Source: Veillonella sp. (GTDB taxonomy: Bacteria > Bacillota > Negativicutes > Veillonellales > Veillonellaceae). Taken from it: a stretch of DNA of 64,000 nt. The DNA lies in the NCBI RefSeq assembly GCF_041333735.1, contig NZ_JBGKFB010000001.1, forward strand, positions 372,001 through 436,000, given 5' to 3'. The position numbers and the translations under genes were made by a program. Under the pieces are notes generated by a model, which was not told the origin of the DNA, made no database searches, and worked only from the letters and a program-made list of their open reading frames with translations. Shown piece after piece: positions 59,700-64,000 of this stretch; the first letter of the stretch is position 1, and the number at the start of each line of letters is the position of its first letter.

Positions 59700-61532
59700 T
59701 TATTCTACGGTTACAGATTTAGCCAAGTTACGTGGTTTATCTACATCTGCGCCGCGTGTAATCGCTGCATAGTACGCTAATAATTGCAATGGTACAACCG
59801 CAAGGATTGGAGCGATGAATTTATTCGCACGAGGAACATAGATTGTATGGTCTACGTGTTTAGATAATTCTTCGTCACCTTTCATGCCAATACCGATTAC
59901 AACAGCTTCACGAGCTTTTACTTCGCGGATGTTGCTGATCATCTTATCGTATACATCCTCTTGTGTAGCCAATGCGATAACAGGTACGCCTTCTTCAATA
60001 AGAGCTAATGTACCATGTTTCAATTCGCCACCAGCATATGCTTCAGCATGGATGTAAGAAATTTCTTTCAATTTCAAAGCACCTTCCATTGCTACTGCAT
60101 AGTCGATAGCACGGCCCAAGAAGAACGCATCAGATTTGAAGCCGTAATGCTTAGCAAAGGCTTTCATATCTTCGTCTACTTCAAAGATTTCATGAATCAA
60201 TGTAGGCAAGTTTTTAACACCGCTAAGGATTTCTTCACCTAAAGCTGGATTCATTTTGCCATTTAATTGACCAAGGTATACAGCGAACAACAAGCCAGCT
60301 ACTAATTGAGTAGTGTAAGCTTTTGTAGATGCTACAGAGATTTCAGGGCCTGCCCATGTGTAAACAGTGTTGTCTGCTTCACGGGAGATACTGGAACCTA
60401 CTACGTTAGTAATCGCCAAGGATTTAGCACCAAGGCGTTTTGCCTCTTTCAACGCAGCCAATGTATCAGATGTTTCACCAGATTGGCTGATAACGATACA
60501 TAATGTTTTGTCATCAGTCAATGGATTGCTGTAACGGTACTCGGATGCGATTTCCACACTTACAGGAATACGCGCCAAGTTTTCAATATATTGTTTTGTT
60601 ACAAGACCAGCATGGTATGCTGTACCACATGCAACGATGAAGATTTTATTGAAAGCTGCTACATCTTCAGCAGTCCAATTCAATTCATCAAAGATAGCTG
60701 TTTTACCATCTTCAGAGATATGTGTACCGAAAGTATCGCGTACAGCTTTAGGTTGGTCATGAATTTCTTTCAACATGAAGTGTTCATAACCGCCTTTTTC
60801 TGCTGCTTCCGCATTCCAGTTAACATGGAATACTTCTTTATCAACAGGGTTGCCTTCACGGTCGAATACGGATACATTATCACGAGTTACGATAGCTAAT
60901 TCACCATCGCTCAAAATGTATGTATCGCGTGTGTAGTTAATGATAGCTGGAATATCGGATGCTACAAAGTTTTCACCTTTGCCAAGACCGATAACCAATG
61001 GGTTTTCTTTTTTAGTACAGATGATTTTATCTGGCTCATCAGCACAGATGATTTCAAGAGCATACGCACCATCAACACGAGCTAGCATGCGACGTACTGT
61101 GCCTACGAAATCGCCATCGTACATATCTTCTAATAAATGAGCTACTACTTCTGTATCAGTTTCAGATTTGAAATGGTACCCTTTTGCAATGAGCTCTTCT
61201 TTTAAAGGCATGTAATTTTCAATAATACCGTTGTGTACAACAGCAAATTTACCATCTTCAGATGCATGAGGATGGGCGTTCATATCGGATGGACGACCAT
61301 GAGTAGCCCAACGAGTATGACCAATACCTATAGTCCCTTCATTAGGATCTGCTTTTACAATCGCCTCAAGATTAGCAAGACGGCCAACCTTCTTTTGAAT
61401 TTTAATAACATTTTCAGAGCCGATAACAGCAATACCTGCAGAGTCATAACCACGGTATTCTAACTTCGCCATACCGTCCAACAAGAAATCAGATGCTTGA
61501 TTAAAGCCAATGTATCCTACGATACCGCACAT
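59700..61532 (-). CDS. glmS: Glutamine--fructose-6-phosphate aminotransferase
   Basis: 610-residue two-domain enzyme that makes glucosamine-6-phosphate, the entry to cell-wall and LPS amino sugars. The N-terminal glutaminase has catalytic Cys2 (MCGIVGYIG), GHTRWATHG and HNGIIENY. Two SIS domains follow (about 285-610) with CGTAYHAG and SQSGETSDT, ending in the family tail NLAKSVTVE. GGAGG precedes the ATG. Expression is controlled by the glmS ribozyme in the leader 130 bases upstream. Confidence 0.98.
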   Translation of the reverse strand: MCGIVGYIGFNQASDFLLDGMAKLEYRGYDSAGIAVIGSENVIKIQKKVGRLANLEAIVKADPNEGTIGIGHTRWATHGRPSDMNAHPHASEDGKFAVVHNGIIENYMPLKEELIAKGYHFKSETDTEVVAHLLEDMYDGDFVGTVRRMLARVDGAYALEIICADEPDKIICTKKENPLVIGLGKGENFVASDIPAIINYTRDTYILSDGELAIVTRDNVSVFDREGNPVDKEVFHVNWNAEAAEKGGYEHFMLKEIHDQPKAVRDTFGTHISEDGKTAIFDELNWTAEDVAAFNKIFIVACGTAYHAGLVTKQYIENLARIPVSVEIASEYRYSNPLTDDKTLCIVISQSGETSDTLAALKEAKRLGAKSLAITNVVGSSISREADNTVYTWAGPEISVASTKAYTTQLVAGLLFAVYLGQLNGKMNPALGEEILSGVKNLPTLIHEIFEVDEDMKAFAKHYGFKSDAFFLGRAIDYAVAMEGALKLKEISYIHAEAYAGGELKHGTLALIEEGVPVIALATQEDVYDKMISNIREVKAREAVVIGIGMKGDEELSKHVDHTIYVPRANKFIAPILAVVPLQLLAYYAAITRGADVDKPRNLAKSVTVE

Positions 61533-61659
61533 AAGTATATCCTCCTATAACTGGGGGCATTCTAGCCCCAGCCAAAAACTAAGGCTAACAAATTACTATT
61601 CTAACTTAACAATCTAAGTTAATGTTCAAATTATGTATCAAATAGTATTTGAATACAAT

Positions 61660-61810
61660 TCATTCAGATACACTTTGTCCCCATCGTTACCGATGGGCTT
61701 TTTAGTATCTGTTACGACATGAATATGCCGGAAGAGCATCCGCTGATGATTCGATTACTCTTCACCTCGTCTACCCTAACGACTGCCTTCGCGGGTACTT
61801 GCGCTATTCG
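61660..61810 (-). ncRNA. glmS ribozyme: glmS ribozyme
   Basis: On the minus strand: AATA^GCGCAAGTACC at 61808-61795 (cleavage expected between 61805 and 61804), then GACGAGGTG, AATCGAATCATCAGCGGATG, CTTCCGG, and the 3' P4-type hairpin CCCATCG/CGATGGGG with GACAAAGTG. These match the B. subtilis ribozyme core (GACGAGGTGG, ATCGAGATTTCGGCGGATG, GGACAAAGGTG). Glucosamine-6-phosphate would trigger self-cleavage and decay of glmS mRNA. Confidence 0.9.
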
Positions 61811-62072
61811 CCTTTACGAATTAGGGAACTCCTTTCTATAAGATACGGCAGATCTTAACAGTATACATCATATACCAATCTATATTATACGTGATAAGTA
61901 ATGGTGAAAGCAAGATATCCTCATCGACATATCTAAACATCACGGTTAATATTTGTTTATAAATCCCATGTATCATTCATACTATTTTCACAGATAATTA
62001 CTATACTTCTTACAATCTTAATTTTACACAATTCGATTTTATCGTGCAATAAATATTTGGAGGTTATTATAT
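61811..62072. other. Divergent promoter region between glmS ribozyme and surface protein gene
   Basis: No gene seen. A+T-rich; it must hold the glmS promoter (minus strand, just before the ribozyme) and the promoter of the surface protein (plus strand). No clear consensus for either. Confidence 0.5.
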
Positions 62073-63455
62073 ATGACACATTCACGTAATTATAAAACTT
62101 TAAGACGTTTCATCGTTCCAGCTTTAGCGGGCGGCGCCCTCGCAGCACTCGCATTCGCCCCTACCTTTGGTGCAGAACCAGTACATTCTAATGTTCCACC
62201 ACAAAGCATATCTGCCCCTAAGGCTGATGCACCTAATACTGATACACCTAAAAATGATGTACCTAGACCAGATGATGTAAAGACAGGCGAAATTAATGAA
62301 CCAACACCTCATAAGGAAGCTGATCCTAGTACTTTCACAGGCACATCTGTTATTAGTGAAAATCAAACATTAGAACATCAACGGTTCGACAATACTACAA
62401 GCGACCAAAATGCTTTCATTGGAAAAAACAAAGCCATTATCACCATCGATAGCAGCGTATTTGATAAACAAGGCAACACCACAAATGATGACAACAGTAA
62501 CTTCCGCGGACAAAACGCAGTAGTGCTCGGCATCGAAGGCAGTCAAACTAGCATTAAAAATAGTAATATTACATCTAATAGCATTGGCTCTAATGCGGTA
62601 TTTGCCACTGGCGAAGGCTCTATCATTAATGTAGAAAATACAAATATTCACACTAAGGGCGATTCCTCTCGCGGCTTAGATGCAACATACAAAGGCACTG
62701 TAAACGGTAAAAATTTAACCATCACCACTGAAGGTGCTCACTCTGCTACGCTTGCTACAGACCGTGGCGAAGGTACCATTAATGCGGAGGCAGCTAAGCT
62801 AACGACCTCTGGTGCGGGTAGCCCTGTTATCTACTCCACTGGCAACATTACAGCAAACAGCATCAATGGCGTAGCTAACAAGAGTGAAATAGGCGTCGTA
62901 GAAGGTAAAAATTCCATCACCATTACAAACTCTAATGTAACAGGCTACCAAGATAATGGCTTCATGCTATACCAAAGCTTCTCAGGTGATGCGGAAAGCG
63001 GTATCGCTCGTTTAAAAGCGGAAAATAACACACTCACAACTCATGGTACAGGTGCATTCATCTATGTAAACAACACCACTGCTGAAGTAGACCTTACAGG
63101 CAACACGATTGTAATGCCAAATACTACGACACTCGTGAAAGCAGCAGCAGACTCCCGCTGGGGTAAAGATGGTGAAAACGGCGGGCACCTCACACTCCAT
63201 GCGTCTAACCAAGAACTTAACGGTAACATCGTAGCCGACTCCATCAGTACTGTCGCACTGGACATGACTAATGGATCCAGCCTAGTTGGCGCTATAAACA
63301 CAGATAACACCGCTAAAGAAATTACAATGAAACTCAGCAAAGACTCTACCTGGACACTCACAGGCGACAGCTATGTAAAGTCCTTAACTAACGAAGACAC
63401 AACAAACAGTAACATTCACTTGAATGGATATAAACTTGTCGTAGCTGATAAATAA
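62073..63455 (+). CDS. Secreted or surface beta-helix-like repeat protein
   Basis: 460 residues. A signal peptide (about 1-34, ending TFGAE) is followed by a Pro/Asp/Thr-rich linker (about 37-85) and then a long stretch of repeating short strands full of Asn, Thr, Ser and Gly (NSNITSNSIGSNAVF, NTNIHTKGDSSRGLD, NSNVTGYQDNG). This is the pattern of right-handed parallel beta-helices in adhesins and autotransporter passengers. No C-terminal beta-barrel, LPxTG or SLH anchor is present, so it is either secreted or a shortened passenger. GGAGG precedes the ATG. Monocistronic. Function as an adhesin is inference. Confidence 0.75.
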   Translation: MTHSRNYKTLRRFIVPALAGGALAALAFAPTFGAEPVHSNVPPQSISAPKADAPNTDTPKNDVPRPDDVKTGEINEPTPHKEADPSTFTGTSVISENQTLEHQRFDNTTSDQNAFIGKNKAIITIDSSVFDKQGNTTNDDNSNFRGQNAVVLGIEGSQTSIKNSNITSNSIGSNAVFATGEGSIINVENTNIHTKGDSSRGLDATYKGTVNGKNLTITTEGAHSATLATDRGEGTINAEAAKLTTSGAGSPVIYSTGNITANSINGVANKSEIGVVEGKNSITITNSNVTGYQDNGFMLYQSFSGDAESGIARLKAENNTLTTHGTGAFIYVNNTTAEVDLTGNTIVMPNTTTLVKAAADSRWGKDGENGGHLTLHASNQELNGNIVADSISTVALDMTNGSSLVGAINTDNTAKEITMKLSKDSTWTLTGDSYVKSLTNEDTTNSNIHLNGYKLVVADK

Positions 63456-63462
63456 AACCAAG

Positions 63463-63503
63463 AAATAAAAGAGGCAACGTCGACGACGTTGCCTCTTTTA
63501 TTT
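63463..63503 (+). terminator. Terminator after the beta-helix protein gene
   Basis: 19-base perfect stem starting AAATAAAAGAGGCAACGTC around a 3-base loop; T-rich at both ends. Confidence 0.9.
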
Positions 63504-63574
63504 CTATGCCGATTTAGAACCATACAAAGCTGCATAAGGTATATCAAAATTTATCCTGAAAGTTCATGCGTGAA

Positions 63575-63814
63575 TTAGTCTATCAAGTAGCAGTCATATA
63601 TGGGCCATAGTTTTAATTCAACTACAGGCCTGTAGTTTTCATATTTAATCTTATGTTCTAATATATTTAGGCTTTCTAAATCATCTTCCCAACATTGGAG
63701 ATGCTCTTGCCTCTCTTCTTCACTCTCAAAGTCATCATCTATTTTTACATCTTCAATACATGCTAGTATTTCTGTTCGTTGTTTATCTACTTCATGACTT
63801 AAGAAGCTATACAA
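63575..63814 (-). CDS. Small acidic hypothetical protein, uncertain start
   Basis: 79-codon frame, strongly acidic (ESEEERQEHLQCWEDDLESL) and helix-forming, ending in a hydrophobic LKLWPIYDCYLID. No family recognised. The only available start is TTG with no Shine-Dalgarno, and a stop lies 6 codons upstream of it. It could be the 3' part of a decayed gene or a real small gene whose start I misplace. Composition looks coding rather than random. Confidence 0.4.
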   Translation of the reverse strand: MYSFLSHEVDKQRTEILACIEDVKIDDDFESEEERQEHLQCWEDDLESLNILEHKIKYENYRPVVELKLWPIYDCYLID

Positions 63815-64000
63815 AGTAATAATTATATTCTATTGGCATATCTTTTTAATAATTCTTCAGATACGGTCTTTGTTTTTCATATTCTTTGAGTTCAAACAAA
63901 CACACTTTATAGCCAAAACGTATTATATATATCTAATTGAATATGTATAATCTCGTTATAATGAAAAATATATTCAAAGTGTACCTCCTTATGAAACAAC
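63815..64000. other. Window end, no secure gene
   Basis: Very A+T-rich. On the minus strand a stretch near 63850-63920 reads FELKEYEKQRPYLKNY before a stop but has no start codon after the previous stop, which looks like a gene remnant. On the plus strand an ATG at 63959 opens a frame (MKNIFKVYLLMKQ) running off the window; it has no good Shine-Dalgarno. Confidence 0.4.

Overview
The window is a low-GC chromosome segment that reads like Veillonella or a close relative in the Negativicutes (diderm, anaerobic Firmicutes). This is an inference from gene content: amino-acid and peptide transporters, flavodiiron protein and rubrerythrin, LL-diaminopimelate aminotransferase beside diaminopimelate dehydrogenase, selenium genes, FloA/NfeD, and a glmS ribozyme. 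There is no rRNA, prophage, insertion sequence or CRISPR array. One tRNA-Ser(GGA) lies at 5.2 kb.

Layout. 0-5 kb: purL (cut by the window edge) and a flavodiiron protein. 5-15.4 kb: tRNA-Ser, homocysteine methyltransferase, an orphan amino-acid binding lipoprotein, an OPT peptide transporter divergent from pepT, an MFS transporter, a uracil-DNA-glycosylase-like protein, a TauE-like membrane protein and a protein made of five helix-turn-helix modules. 15.6-22.3 kb: floA/nfeD cluster, uracil permease, a SEDS protein (FtsW type), trmB and an exported protein. 22.6-25.1 kb: a divergent Dxs-like enzyme facing a MerR regulator, with a MerR-type 19-bp-spacer promoter between them. 25.2-30.4 kb: selenium-handling genes (DUF3343, YedE, cysteine-desulfurase-like) and a three-gene operon of Tat-exported binding protein, NapH-like ferredoxin and NifB-like radical SAM protein. 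30.6-33 kb: rpsF-ssb-rpsR and a Bcr/CflA transporter. 33.1-35.7 kb: an accessory islet with a 25-codon type I toxin candidate, an RNase J-like metallo-beta-lactamase protein and a PD-(D/E)XK-like protein. 36-40.4 kb: dapL, ddh, ychF and small stress proteins. 40.5-43.7 kb: nitroreductase, then DUF951-selD-yedF-DUF3343. 44-45 kb: rubrerythrin. 45-49.5 kb: thiamine salvage (thiW-thiD-thiME) and cytX, each behind its own TPP riboswitch. 49.5-54 kb: modABC, an AEC transporter, an ArsR regulator and a universal stress protein. 54-58.6 kb: a polar amino-acid ABC operon with an extra exported protein. 58.6-62 kb: trpS and ribozyme-controlled glmS. 62-64 kb: a beta-helix-like surface protein and poorly coding sequence.

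The strongest unexplained signal surrounds rubrerythrin. The roughly 270-base 5' leader and the first 100 bases after the stop codon hold about 13 tiny inverted repeats. Their stems differ, but every one encloses the same AAGT loop, always in the orientation of the rubrerythrin transcript. This looks like an array of RNA hairpins presented to a common RNA-binding partner. Other leads are the type I toxin-antitoxin candidate, the two-gene nuclease islet, the NifB/NapH/Tat-binding-protein operon in a segment without nitrogenase genes, and the MerR-controlled Dxs paralogue.

Several start codons are placed at internal ATG/TTG codons because the Shine-Dalgarno sequence lies inside the longer open frame; each case is noted. 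All function calls rest on motif recognition by eye, without database searches.
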